Notes under the pieces: model-generated
The model's database searches: none
What the model was told of the DNA's origin: nothing
What the model saw: only the letters and a program-made list of their open reading frames with translations
Shown here: positions 35,801 through 40,058 of the stretch, in pieces
How positions within the stretch are numbered: position 1 is the first letter of the stretch
Layout of the letters: every line of letters begins with the position of its first letter
Origin: Branchiostoma floridae
Lineage: Eukaryota; Chordata; Leptocardii; Amphioxiformes; Branchiostomatidae
DNA: 64,000 nucleotides
Reading direction: 5' to 3'
Assembly (NCBI RefSeq): GCF_000003815.2
Contig: NC_049985.1
Location: forward strand, 2,271,643 to 2,335,642
Translations under genes and position numbers: made by a program

Positions 35801-37109
35801 TGTGCTAAATTTCAGGTCATTCGGTCCAGGAACGGCGGAGATGAATCACTTTGAAGATTTGACAGGAGAAAGAAGAAGAAAGAAAGAAGAAACATTACGA
35901 ATACAATATATTTCACCATACTATGTATGGCTGAAATATAACAAACAAACAGACCTGTCCCGCTAGCGCCTGGTTCTGCTTCTGTAACCGCAGCACCTCC
36001 TCACACAGAAGACTTGACGGTTTCCCTTCCAGGAATTCGAACATCACAGTCCCCTTCACATCGCAAAATAACAAATAAACAAACAAACAAACAAACAAAT
36101 AAACAAACAAACCTGTCCAGCTAGCGCCTGGTTCTGCTTCTGTAGCCTCAGCACCTCCTCCCACAGAAGACTGGACGGTTTGCCCTCCAGTAGCATCACC
36201 CTCCCCTCCACGTCGTCCGCCTGTTGCGCCAGCCGTTCCAGTTCACCCTGCATGTGCCGGACGGCGCTTTGCTGGTGCTCTACCTGTAATTGGGGCAAAA
36301 ATCATGTCCTTAACATTTGATCCTTTTGATGAATACGAGGCCAAACCACTTTTCAAAGACGCGTGAAATATCGCGAAACTGACATTCACAGCAATCCCTG
36401 TAATACAAAGACAATCATTGCCTTCACGAAAAATGGAGCGTGTGTGTGTGTGCGTCTGTGAGTTCGTTTTTCCGGATATTTGTGATTAGTGCAACTTAAG
36501 AACCTCTAAATGGATCACGATGATATTTGGTACGTGGGTAGGTCTTGGGCAAGGTCAAGGTTGATCTTGGCCCCCTAGTGTTTGGCCTTGTTTTGTATGC
36601 AAACTAACCCATTCAAACGATAACGTTCACTGAATATGCAAATCACAATTCTTTTGATGTTAAGACAACTCCCTGATACCCTTACGTTAGCCTACGTTGC
36701 AGTCTTCGAAAGGGGCTGTTTTGTGTGTGTGGGGGGGGGGGGGGGGAGGCGCTCTAGGTTCTCTTATGCCTGGAAAGTAAGTTTACCGTGGAAGGGGTTG
36801 TGCCATGGAATGAAGTTTCGCACGGCAAACCTTCTTCCACGGCATACTCCCTTCCTCGGCAGACTCCCTTTCCCGGAACCGTAGAGAACCTAGCCAACGT
36901 TGAAAATCGCGAACCAACGCCCCCCTAAAAACCAGCCCTGTTCGAAGACTGCAACGGAGGCTACCCTTACGTACCGTCTCGGTGACCTGTTGGAGCTCCT
37001 GGCGTGCGCGCAAATCGTGGCCCGAGCCGCACGTCCTGTCGTCTGACGGGGGCAGGACAAACGTGTAGGAACAGCGCCCGTCTCTGGTGAAGCGACTGCG
37101 CATGTCAGC
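8856..37109 (-). CDS. secreted coiled-coil protein with CNTNAP-type fibrinogen-related domain
   Basis: Proposed exons, in transcript order: 37109-36975, 36283-36113, 13169-12993, 12116-11755, 11160-11033, 10450-10296, 9666-9534, 9031-8856, with phases agreeing throughout. With the signal exon at 45604-45527 the CDS is 1515 nt (504 residues). The first exon here has GRCSYTFVLPPSDDRTCG, the Cys-x-Tyr-x-Phe-x-x-Pro...Cys pattern of angiopoietin-like N-termini. Two homologous coiled-coil exons follow (sharing a LLWEEVLRLQKQNQAL / MLWDEVKRLQQQNQAL core), then a charged 120-residue linker and coil. The C-terminus is fibrinogen-related: GEIYSIDPDG, RKDYWGGGKPGTNNCACGE, KRHLPVTQLRFGDT, ending GRLICF. 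Its Cys and Trp-Gly-Gly pattern matches the central domain of CNTNAP/neurexin-IV better than ordinary ficolins. The donor of the linker exon (cgg/gtggaa) is weak. Four TRIM genes lie in the intron 13170-36112. Confidence 0.75.
10424..10840 (-). repeat. three tandem copies spanning an exon 5' end and its acceptor
   Basis: The real exon begins at 10450. The segment covering its first bases plus the acceptor and upstream intron (cgctgtcgtgcccgaaagac on the plus strand, then ctaaaaacaatcaatacata) repeats near 10601 and 10755, that is at spacings of about 160 and 154 bp. The two extra copies carry the acceptor but no full exon or donor. Confidence 0.85.
12230..12300 (-). repeat. degenerate copy of a splice acceptor and exon start
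   Basis: gagggtttcgatttcctg at about 12254-12271 copies the exon start and acceptor at 12103-12120 (cagggtttccatttcctg), with similar sequence on both sides; spacing is about 152 bp. It lies on the intron side of the real exon (12116-11755). Confidence 0.6.
12427..12495 (-). mobile_element. tRNA-derived SINE head
   Basis: On the minus strand, ATAGCCCAGTGGTTAGAG resembles a Pol III A box and GTGAGTTCGATTTCC a B box, with tRNA-like spacing. The T and acceptor stems do not pair well, so it is a SINE or tRNA relic, not a working tRNA. It is next to a LINE 3' relic on the other strand. Confidence 0.55.
12640..12815 (+). mobile_element. LINE reverse-transcriptase C-terminal relic
   Basis: The plus strand encodes YFPLTIAEWN followed by TARASSLDSFKERL, the pattern typical of the last residues of CR1/Rex/I-type LINE ORF2 (FFxRTIxxWNxLP...FKxxL). 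No upstream RT domain is present, so this is a 5'-truncated remnant. Confidence 0.55.
13120..13690 (-). repeat. minisatellite of about 50-65 bp seeded on an exon start
   Basis: About eight to ten copies of a unit containing cctgaaccatctcctgaac, ccctgctggtcc, acctgcagaaacagacaag and ttcactttactcc. The first copy is the functional one: the exon 13169-12993 begins inside it and its acceptor is the ctgcag. The rest run into the upstream intron, giving a ladder of decoy acceptors. Confidence 0.9.
13700..15041. other. intronic DNA without a gene
   Basis: No exon found. It contains the SINE at 14205-14445 and otherwise A/T-rich unique sequence. It is the intron of the secreted-protein gene downstream of the first TRIM gene, and should include that TRIM gene's 3' UTR. 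Confidence 0.5.
14205..14445 (-). mobile_element. tRNA-derived SINE
   Basis: At its minus-strand 5' end are a tRNA-like A box (GGCGTAGCGATTAGAG) and B box (GGGTTCAATCTCC) from 14445 to about 14385, followed by a non-tRNA body. Stems are not conserved as in a functional tRNA. Limits of the body are approximate. Confidence 0.5.
15042..17030 (-). CDS. TRIM-NHL protein, copy A
   Basis: Intronless, about 662 residues from the MASN start at 17030 that all four paralogues share; an in-frame ATG two codons upstream is possible. Domains: RING (residues ~15-58, C-x2-C ... CLHTFCQPC ... CPTC), B-box 1 (~100-145, CTVCEVGNKAQFYC), B-box 2 (~158-200, CEDHHELNKFYCDTCHRVIC ... H-x2-H), coiled coil (~200-300), then NHL beta-propeller repeats to the end (e.g. 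FVLSPSGDVMLKFGDKG, then GQLYSPWSV). The family are E3 ubiquitin ligases whose NHL propeller binds protein or RNA; the substrate is unknown. All zinc ligands look present. It is the most diverged of the four and lies on the same strand inside a host-gene intron. Confidence 0.9.
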   Translation of the reverse strand: MASNAISDITDEFLVCQVCLEDFKQPKMLPCLHTFCQPCLEKLLATEPVGKLDCPTCRQDVPLPRNGVQELKSNFLVGKLRDILQQQPKGEISEAPEDGIPCTVCEVGNKAQFYCLECTDYLCQTCNDMHGRFKANRSHKVQDLQSGKAAAELRARETSKCEDHHELNKFYCDTCHRVICLHCVVTAHKDHQYVEIEKAAEREGAKVKAKLATVKNTADLREKWIEELQSVKDEWSAQVQRTEEQIRKQVNSIIEAAKKVGNDRIVQLRAMNAAREKQMEAAMEAAEMDLASARSCVQFTDNVLEYGSPAELMSVAGELTGRLDQTAEYKNTEKSELPKNFVNLTFDPPTGELEQEVARLVGGINQVKTPLCSPQKITQVRPNVVIGNGGSSLKHVKTVGKKGCGVGQFAFPSSLAVTAEGDIVVADYSNLRLQFLDKDGSFKRKVDLRFKPLYVAALTNGELLVTGDGHRIHVLDKQGRESRVIQVTGAAQRGGATRGVAVDGLGRVIVTIEHQVFVLSPSGDVMLKFGDKGQGQQQLGSYLRVTVNSSNQIIVNDCDNNNLKIFDPTGRYLFTCGSRGSEPGQLYSPWSVITDGEDNIIVADFKNFRVSVFSRDGTFIRHVLTREEHGLDRPLPLGLALTLDGHLVVSEYPGCIKFFHGI
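17345..17425 (+). repeat. tRNA-like sequence (pseudogene or SINE head)
   Basis: gtggcgtaatcggcagcgc resembles a Pol III A box and gggttcgaaacc is a near-perfect B box, about 35 bp apart as in a tRNA. The acceptor stem does not close, so I do not call a functional tRNA. It directly precedes the hairpin satellite array. Confidence 0.5.
17455..18365 (+). repeat. satellite of imperfect palindromes, unit about 65-75 bp
   Basis: Roughly a dozen copies. Each has the form actagtgaaaaatgtgatag, a short cacccct spacer, then ctatcacattaattcactag: the two halves are inverted repeats, so every unit can form a hairpin. Copies from 18000 to 18300 are nearly identical; those before 17900 are diverged. No coding potential. 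Confidence 0.9.
18510..18960. repeat. segmental-duplication block, copy 1 (oldest)
   Basis: Shares, in order, tagcgtataaagtcctcatc, gtgcaagctactcgtgct, taatctaacattgcacaag and gaatcctttattgacctttt with 24400-25060 and 28515-29190. It marks the repeated intergenic unit between TRIM genes. This copy is the most diverged. Confidence 0.75.
19412..21921 (+). mobile_element. 5'-truncated L1-like (Tx1-type) LINE insertion
   Basis: A 2.5-kb element ends in an A-run (21910-21921) after a 3' UTR of about 370 bp with aataaa at 21900. A 9-bp target-site duplication, atctgttcg, flanks it at 19403-19411 and 21922-21930. The flanks match the uninterrupted sequence 3' of the other TRIM copies (near 25615 and 29500), which gives an empty site. 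It is inserted in antisense downstream of TRIM copy B. Confidence 0.85.
19418..21544 (+). CDS. LINE ORF2 reverse transcriptase, C-terminal part
   Basis: 708 codons uninterrupted, but starting inside the RT domain. The endonuclease and first RT motifs were lost at integration, so the ATG is not a true start. Visible motifs: DQTGYLKNRFIGENIR (RT2), FIADFEKAFDS (catalytic Asp, motif A), RGVRQGCPLSPYLFILC (motif B), QFADDSN (catalytic FADD, motif C). Near the end is a CIHCGNEQEDTLHLFWECP zinc-knuckle-like segment, as in L1/Tx1 ORF2 tails. The open frame suggests a recent insertion; the element cannot move by itself without its endonuclease. Confidence 0.88.
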   Translation: MKNCISDLISEDQTGYLKNRFIGENIRRILELIEYYDTNEKPGLIFIADFEKAFDSLRWDYMFKVLNYFGFGESLIKWISVLYNNISSKVINNGHISDAFPLLRGVRQGCPLSPYLFILCVELLATKIRTNEHIKGLKIHTLETKVSQFADDSNFPLQPEAQSLVALVEDLKNFSIISGLKPNFDKCTILRIGSLKNTTFSLPCDLPIKWTNGPVQLLGIMLGLGTTGYTEKLDQNYWTKLAKIDKILLPWRGHSLTLFGKIALVNSLIVSQFTYLFMALPSPSAKFFKEYEKKIFNFIWNGRPEKIKRKVIYNTYDCGGLKLIHLPTFDLTRKASWIPRLWQAKTPLSKYLTDFPDPVCKLYPFLQLSKYHIDCIFTKFSRSVSPFFINALKAWLSFQFKPPETHQDIQSQLLWLNSNITIDSKPIHFRKQATGQILFISDLLDTNGKFLSYKELSLKFGKTLQMMEYNQIISAIPSTWKRHLKDKPLTIGPNAPFISNYSWLGARKINKDIYMTTLLTNNVVQTPVKIQTYWEEILDIIIPWKQVYRLIYKTTICPRLRFFQFRMLHKFLPTRKMLYIWKLSDSPICIHCGNEQEDTLHLFWECPRVSQFWRDVKKWHERVSSEPLHIDLASVILGDLTVNSPRLNNTLILMAKFFIYKQQEKHLSLNHFISYIKTSYKLGFIIASRKNKLAVHYSKWGEILHIIS
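21994..23979 (-). CDS. TRIM-NHL protein, copy B
   Basis: Intronless, 661 residues from MASN at 23979; the open frame continues 22 codons upstream, but that part is conserved as 5' flank between copies, so MASN is preferred. Full architecture: RING (CQVCLEDF ... CLHTFCQPC ... CPTCRQD), B-box 1 (CTACEVGNSAQFYC), B-box 2 (CEDHRELNKFHCDTC ... CVVTAHKDH), coiled coil, and about four NHL repeats ending in IIFFHGK. Very similar to copy D over its whole length. Probable E3 ubiquitin ligase. The L1-like insertion lies 70 bp beyond its stop codon, so its 3' UTR or poly(A) site may be altered. Confidence 0.9.
   Translation of the reverse strand: MASNTISDITDEFLVCQVCLEDFKQPKMLSCLHTFCQPCLEKLLATEPLGKLDCPTCRQDVPLPENGVKGLKSNFLVGKLRDILQQQPKGATSTSKAREEGVPCTACEVGNSAQFYCVVCTNYLCQTCNGTHRRLQVTKSHKVVTLQDLQSGQAAAELRARETSKCEDHRELNKFHCDTCHRVICLHCVVTAHKDHQYVEIEKAAEREGAKIKAKLATVKNTADLHEMWIQQLQLVKNVWSSEVQRTEEQIRKQVNSIIDTAKKVGNDRIAQLRAMNVAREKQMEAAMETAEMDLASARSCVQFTDNVLEYGSPAELMSVAGELAGRLDQTGEDKNTVKSELTENFVTLTLDPPAGDLEQEVAKLVSGIKQVRTPLRPPQIRQVQPNVVIGNGGASVKHVKTVGEEGSGDGQLDYLAVTAEGDIVVTDNENSRLQFLNKGGSFKKKVDLGFKPWSVAALTNGELLVTGDGHKIHVLDKQGRESRVIQVTGAAETDETTLGVAVDGLGRIIVTIGYQVLVLSPGGDVMLKFGYKGQGQQQLSSDLRVTVNSSNQIIVSDYDNHNVKVFDPAGRHLFTCGSLGSGPGQLNKPECVITDSEDKIIVADCNNWRVSVFSRNGTFIRHVLTREEHGLCGPLGLALTHDGHLVVSECTHSIIFFHGK
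24400..25060. repeat. segmental-duplication block, copy 2
   Basis: Near-identical to 28515-29190 from about 24560 (taatctaacattgcacaag) to 25055 (tgaacaaaattttaga). It contains a minus-strand AATAAA (plus gcctttattgaac near 25035-25047), a candidate poly(A) signal for the TRIM gene to its right. No coding exon. Confidence 0.85.
25061..25273. mobile_element. MITE with TGTAAATGCA inverted ends, TA target
   Basis: Ends are tgtaaatgcagaaac on the left and the inverse of tactgtaaatgcatttaag on the right. The interior is made of repeated cgcggt / accgcga motifs. It is absent from the matching place in the paralogous block (near 29184), where the flanks are continuous. TA at both borders suggests a Tc1/mariner-type element. 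No transposase frame. Confidence 0.8.
25677..27059 (-). CDS. TRIM-NHL protein, copy C, lacking B-box 2 and coiled coil
   Basis: Intronless, 460 residues from MASN at 27059. RING (CQVCLEDFRQPR ... CLHTFCQPC) and B-box 1 (CTACEVGNSAQFYC ... KSHRVV) are intact. At about residue 165, after SGQAAVALRGG, the frame jumps to IKRQVRTPLCSP, the linker before the NHL repeats. About 203 residues are missing, namely B-box 2 and the whole coiled coil. The deletion is in frame (junction near 26570-26580) and the NHL part is uninterrupted. Without a coiled coil it should not form the usual antiparallel TRIM dimer; it may be a monomeric ligase, a decoy, or decaying. Confidence 0.88.
   Translation of the reverse strand: MASNAISDITDEFLVCQVCLEDFRQPRMLSCLHTFCQPCLEKLLATEPVGKLACPTCRQDVPLPRNGVQGLKFNFLVGKLRDILQQKPQQQPKGKTSEAREDGVPCTACEVGNSAQFYCVQCTDYLCRKCNYTHSRLQATKSHRVVTIQDLQSGQAAVALRGGIKRQVRTPLCSPHITQVRLDVVIGNGGASLKHVKTVGKKGSGAGQFYFPTSLAVTAEGDIVVTDCCNKRLQFLDKDGSFKKKVNLRFVPVYVAALTNGELLVTGDGHRIHVLDKQGRESRVIQVTGAAQRGGATRGVADDGLGRIIVTIEHRVFVLSPSGDVMLKFGDKGQGQQQLGSYLRVTVNSSNQIIVSDYSNHNVKVFDPTGRHLFTCGSHGRGPGQLENPETVITDSEDNIIVADFGNDRVSMFSRDGTFIRHVLTRKEHGLYRPLGLALTHDGHFVVSEFPGCIKFFRGK
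27470..28510. repeat. diverged repeats between TRIM copies C and D
   Basis: A motif of the form gagcactac...cagtcagtctgc...ttttcctgtat occurs at about 27488, again near 27703, and once more at 31866 beyond copy D. The gtttacttctttttggta segment is also doubled (27618, 27851). These look like remnants of duplicated TRIM 5' flanks. No gene seen. Confidence 0.6.
28515..29190. repeat. segmental-duplication block, copy 3 (empty MITE site)
   Basis: Counterpart of 24400-25060; the part after 28690 is nearly identical. At about 29184 ttttagaattatttttcaatc runs straight through where the copy-2 block holds a 213-bp MITE. Contains the same minus-strand AATAAA (plus gcctttattgaac, 29162). Confidence 0.85.
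29564..31555 (-). CDS. TRIM-NHL protein, copy D
   Basis: Intronless, 663 residues from MASN at 31555 (22 further open codons upstream are taken as 5' UTR). RING with all C3HC4 ligands (CQVCLEDLKQPK ... CLHTFCQSC ... CPTCRQD), B-box 1 (CTACEVGNSSQFYC), B-box 2 (CEDHQELNKFYCDTC), coiled coil (~200-300), NHL repeats (NHNVKIFDPAGRHLFTCGS and similar) ending in KFFRGN. Full length, closest to copies B and C. Probable cytoplasmic E3 ligase of the TRIM2/3/56/71 broad group; orthology is not resolved. Confidence 0.9.
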   Translation of the reverse strand: MASNAISDITDEFLVCQVCLEDLKQPKMLPCLHTFCQSCLEKLLATEPVGKLDCPTCRQDVPLPRNGVQGLKSNFLVGKLRDILQQQPKEETSEAMEDGIPCTACEVGNSSQFYCVECTDYLCQTCNDTHRRFKATKSHKVVTIEDLQSGKAAAELRARETSKCEDHQELNKFYCDTCHRVICLHCVVTAHKDHRYVEIEKAAEREGAKIKAKLATVKNATVLHETWIQQLQSVKDEWSSEVQRSEEQIRKQVNLIVEAAKKAGNDRIAQLRAMNAAREKQMEAAMEAAEMDLASARSCVQFTDNVLEYGSPAELMSVAGELTGRLDQTTESKNTEKSKLTENFVNLTFDPPGGELEQEVAKLVGGINQMRTPLYPPQITQVRPNVVIGNCGTSLKHVKTVGERGGGDGQFDYPTSLAVTAEGDIVVTDHDNSRLQFLDKDGSFKGKVDLGFKPGSVAALTNGELLVTGDGHRIHVLDKQGRESLVIQVTGAAQTGGATRGVAVDGLGRVIATIEHQVFVLSPSGDVMLKFGDKGQGQQHLGSYLGVTVNSSNQIIVSDYSNHNVKIFDPAGRHLFTCGSHGRGPGQLENSETVITDSEDNIFVADCGNNHRVSVFSRDGTFIRHVLTREEHGLYCPIGLALTHDGHFVVSEFPGCIKFFRGN
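31556..33800. other. intronic DNA upstream of TRIM copy D
   Basis: Contains TRIM 5' flank to about 31700, a duplicated fragment at 31866-31935, and the decayed coiled-coil exon copies at 32330-32700. From 32700 to 33800 I see no exon or strong repeat. Confidence 0.5.
32330..32700 (-). repeat. decayed tandem copies of a coiled-coil exon
   Basis: Two or three fragments of the exon at 36283-36113 lie here. On the minus strand LEGKPSSLPWEGV (about 32540-32500) and PSSLVWEEALRLQKQ-like sequence (about 32375-32325) match LLEGKPSSLLWEEVLRLQKQ of the real exon. Each is followed by cctccacatcgcaaaata and (caaa)n. Spacing is about 160 bp. Frames contain stops and the acceptors are missing, so these are pseudo-exons. 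Confidence 0.75.
33800..35100. repeat. direct duplication, unit about 760 bp
   Basis: From about 33825 (agaccgtcaacaaaagtcgc) to 34570 repeats from about 34590 (agaccgtcaacaacagtcgc) onward, with the same order of landmarks: acggcgcagcgaa, agttgtctttga / agttgcctttga, gaagagaagt, tagtctaaaatgc, gcgggcttcgc. Copy 1 also carries a poly-C run (34147-34160). No gene. Confidence 0.75.
35150..35735 (+). repeat. 164-bp satellite, about 3.5 copies
   Basis: Copies begin near 35160, 35323, 35487 and 35650 with caaatttcagctcatttgg, followed by aataccagggtacaggggc and aaaagtgtcctttttttgg-like sequence. A 205-codon open frame over the array is an effect of the repeat (lysine- and isoleucine-rich, periodic), not a gene. 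The array ends in a (gaa)n tract at 35860-35895. Confidence 0.85.
35945..36112 (-). repeat. degenerate downstream copy of the 36283-36113 exon
   Basis: The 3' half of the exon plus its donor (cctgtccagctagcgcctgg at 36113) reappears at 35954 (cctgtcccgctagcgcctgg), spacing 159 bp. Its minus-strand reading is LEGKPSSLLCEEVLRLQKQNQALAGQ-like, with the Trp changed to Cys. It has no recognisable acceptor. A (aaac)n tract links the copies. Confidence 0.8.
36677..36972. mobile_element. foldback MITE inserted at a splice donor
   Basis: Inverted termini: tagcctacgttgcagtcttc at 36688 and the inverse of gaagactgcaacggaggcta ending at 36963, with further inverted matches inside (ctctaggttctc against gagaacctag; ccgtggaagg against ccttcttccacgg). 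Direct repeat cccttacgt flanks it (36679-36687, 36964-36972). The right-hand copy of this duplication is part of the gtacgtaagg donor of the exon 37109-36975. Contains a poly-G run at 36730-36746. Confidence 0.8.
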
Positions 37110-40058
37110 CTGGGGAGAAACAGGTGAATGAGTCTACAGCAGTTTAAGAAATCTTATTTAAACTTTTATATTGAATGTAGTGAGAAATTTAATAGTGCGT
37201 ACAAACTAAGGACTATCTAACTTCCTCTGTGCTATATTTTAAGACCGCAAGTGTTGCCAAAAGCGAATTCCCCAGGGAATGTGTTCGACTACGAGGAATG
37301 TTAAGAAGTATTTGACAAATTAATGGCAGTACTATTCTAATGGCTCCGTTCTTAAGGCGCCGCCAAAAATGGCGATACTTTACGACCGTAGTGGTTTATG
37401 CCGCTCGGAAATCGGTAGGCCGACAATTCTGCGACCTCTAAATGACATTGTCGGTAGTAATACGCAAGGTTTAAGAGATCGACCGATGTTCAGGGGCTAC
37501 TGTACTACCTGCAGTGTGATTGAGTTAATTAAATATGCTCAAGTCTCAAGTTTAAAAGTTGAAGTAGAGATCAGAAGTCAAGAGAGTACAGTGTACATAA
37601 GGCAGGCAGCACAATGCCCCTTTGAACTACCGTTTTATTGATACATGCCTCGTGTGGTTTTGACACCTCTGTACATAGATCTGAAGAATATACTAGTAGC
37701 TATCACGAGGGGCATGGACACTTTGTCGGCAACAGTACTCTCTCACTGTATGACACCTCCCGGTCGGGGGAATGGCTAACTAGGGTCCTTGGCCTTGCCC
37801 TTGCTAAAATCTGGTTCCTAGGGTAAAGCAGCGCTGAGCAAGTTTTTCCTCAAGGTCTGGACGATACCCCCCCACAAAAGATAATGCGCCCTTTGGCTGT
37901 GCAATGCCTTGGATACTTTATTCTAAAGGTTTTAAACATTTAGTTCTGTTGAATGAAATTTTTCACTGCGAGACAAGGGGTATTCGAATTAAACCGTGCC
38001 TTTGTAGAAAAACTGAGTACAGCACTACTACTACTATATCTCCGCGACTCAACCTCTGCTTGGAGAGTAATCACAAGGGGCATGAAGTGTTTGTCGGCAA
38101 CTCTCTCACTGCATGACACCTCCGGGCCGGAGTGCCTATCTAAGGTCCTCGGGAAGAACTACCTTGGCTGCCGAACATTCTCTGCTGGCCCTGGCTAATA
38201 TCTGGTTCCCAGCCTGAAGGAGCACTGAACAAGTTTTCCCTCAAGGTCTGGATGATATCGATATCCCCACACACAAGATACCGCGCCCTTTGAATGTGGC
38301 GTGTGCCTAGGACCCATTATATTGGCTCATGATCAAACATTTGAATGAACATTTGCACTGCGAGACAAGTGGACTTGTATTCGGATTAAGTCGTACCTTT
38401 ATAGAAAAACTGAGTACATGTATTTTAGGATAGCGTAAACGATCTGACCTGGGAGAAAACCGGTTTGTGCTGAAGATAAAGGGAGTAGACACCTGCAAAA
38501 TTAGGCGTCATTTAGTACGCGCTTTGAAAGAATTTGCTCTGTGTGCCTTAGGCCTAACAATTTATACTAGTGACACAACCCGCATGTTCGACCATGAGAA
38601 AGGTCGCTTCTATCCCATTGTTTAAAAAAATCGCATAGAAACTTTTTTCCACACAAAAACAGACACACATGGCATTTGCACAGTAATCAAGATTAATACG
38701 TAGACAAAACTAATACCAAAATAGACAAATGCCCACAATAACAAAACACTGAGATGCAGAAACAGTGACAATTTCGTGCAATTTACGAAATATGCACAGA
38801 ACCACGGAGACTGTTGATTTATGATGATGGATTAACAATTCATAAACACCCGCATGCGAAATGTACATGTTGTATTTGCTGACCGCTGGAAACCATTGTT
38901 TTGATACCTTCCTTGGACACTTTATTCACCCCATTAGTTATCATATAATCACTAAGTAGATAGTCTATGTTCTATGTTCTAGGTCCGTTTTGAACAAGAA
39001 ATCTTCGCCTCTCCGACCGATGATGATTGCTTTAACCAACGCACATTGATAGGCATAGAGTTGCACACTTGTGAATTGCTATAATCAAGTCTTTATGGAC
39101 CTTTATGGAATAAAACCAATTTGCAGAATCAGTAAGTACCCACTTAACAAGTACTCATCCCTGGAGGGCTTGCCTTCCACTGAACAATAGAAAATTGGGC
39201 TGTACTTTTACCGAGATAAGCCACTGACTCCTCTAACAAGAAGCATTGCTGCAAAAATAGCATGTGATCAGCCGGTGTGAACATGAAGTTTTCTGGTGGG
39301 ACCGTGGGAGTATATACTAGTAACCCATACTAGAGAAATGACACTTTTCAACAACCAAACGAGAGCGAACCATCAATGATTACTTATTTTTATTTTGCTA
39401 TTTAGTACACTTGAAGAAAAGGGACATCTTATTATCATCATCATAATCATCATTATTAAGTGTCGGTTAATTGCTGGTATTTTTAATAATAATCTTCATC
39501 ATAAGTTTTTGTTGATGAATAACGCCAAAAAAGCAGACCAGCATTTCACGTAACAAAAATCTCCGCCTCGGAGGCGTCGCCAAAAGAATCTACGCAATGC
39601 AATCGGAAACGAGGCCAATAGACTATTCCATGTGAACTTTGTGTTGAGTTGTAAAAATAAATCACATTAGAAAAGAATAAGCACTCAATATGTAGTAAGG
39701 TGTTACTTATACTATTAAACATAACTTTAATAAAAGATAATTTAAACTTCAAAAGTATGATAATTGAAATATCTTGCTATGTTTATTCAAATTTTATTAC
39801 TAAACTTCCCCGTAAAAAAGTGGTTCCGTCCCATTGTTTGACACGAGCGAGGTCACAAGGGACAGTGACGTCACGTTTGGCCAGGTTACGCGTCTAAACA
39901 GACGTTCGTGCTTCGGCGGGCTGACCTGCCATTTTTGATCTGATTCAAACTGGACGTGAGCATCGCTCTTTTTGGGCCACAGACTGACACCTAATTAGTT
40001 TATCACGCTATTCAGCCATTCTGCGGGTGGATTGTTATCCTGTTTGACAAATATCACC
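37110..40058. other. intron of the secreted-protein gene / 5' region of CFAP97
   Basis: Holds the tandem duplication at 37690-38460 and, at about 39155-39182, a short minus-strand match to the coiled-coil exon core (VEGKPSRDE). Otherwise A/T-rich unique sequence. The 39835-40058 portion, richer in CpG (tgacgtcacg near 39868), probably contains the CFAP97 promoter. Confidence 0.5.
37690..38460. repeat. direct tandem duplication, unit about 385 bp
   Basis: Copy 1 (about 37690-38075) and copy 2 (about 38075-38460) share the ordered landmarks aggggcatg...tttgtcggcaac, cactg(t/c)atgacacctcc, ctcaaggtctgga(c/t)gat, gcgccctttg, ctgcgagacaag and tagaaaaactgagtaca. No coding potential. Confidence 0.8.
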
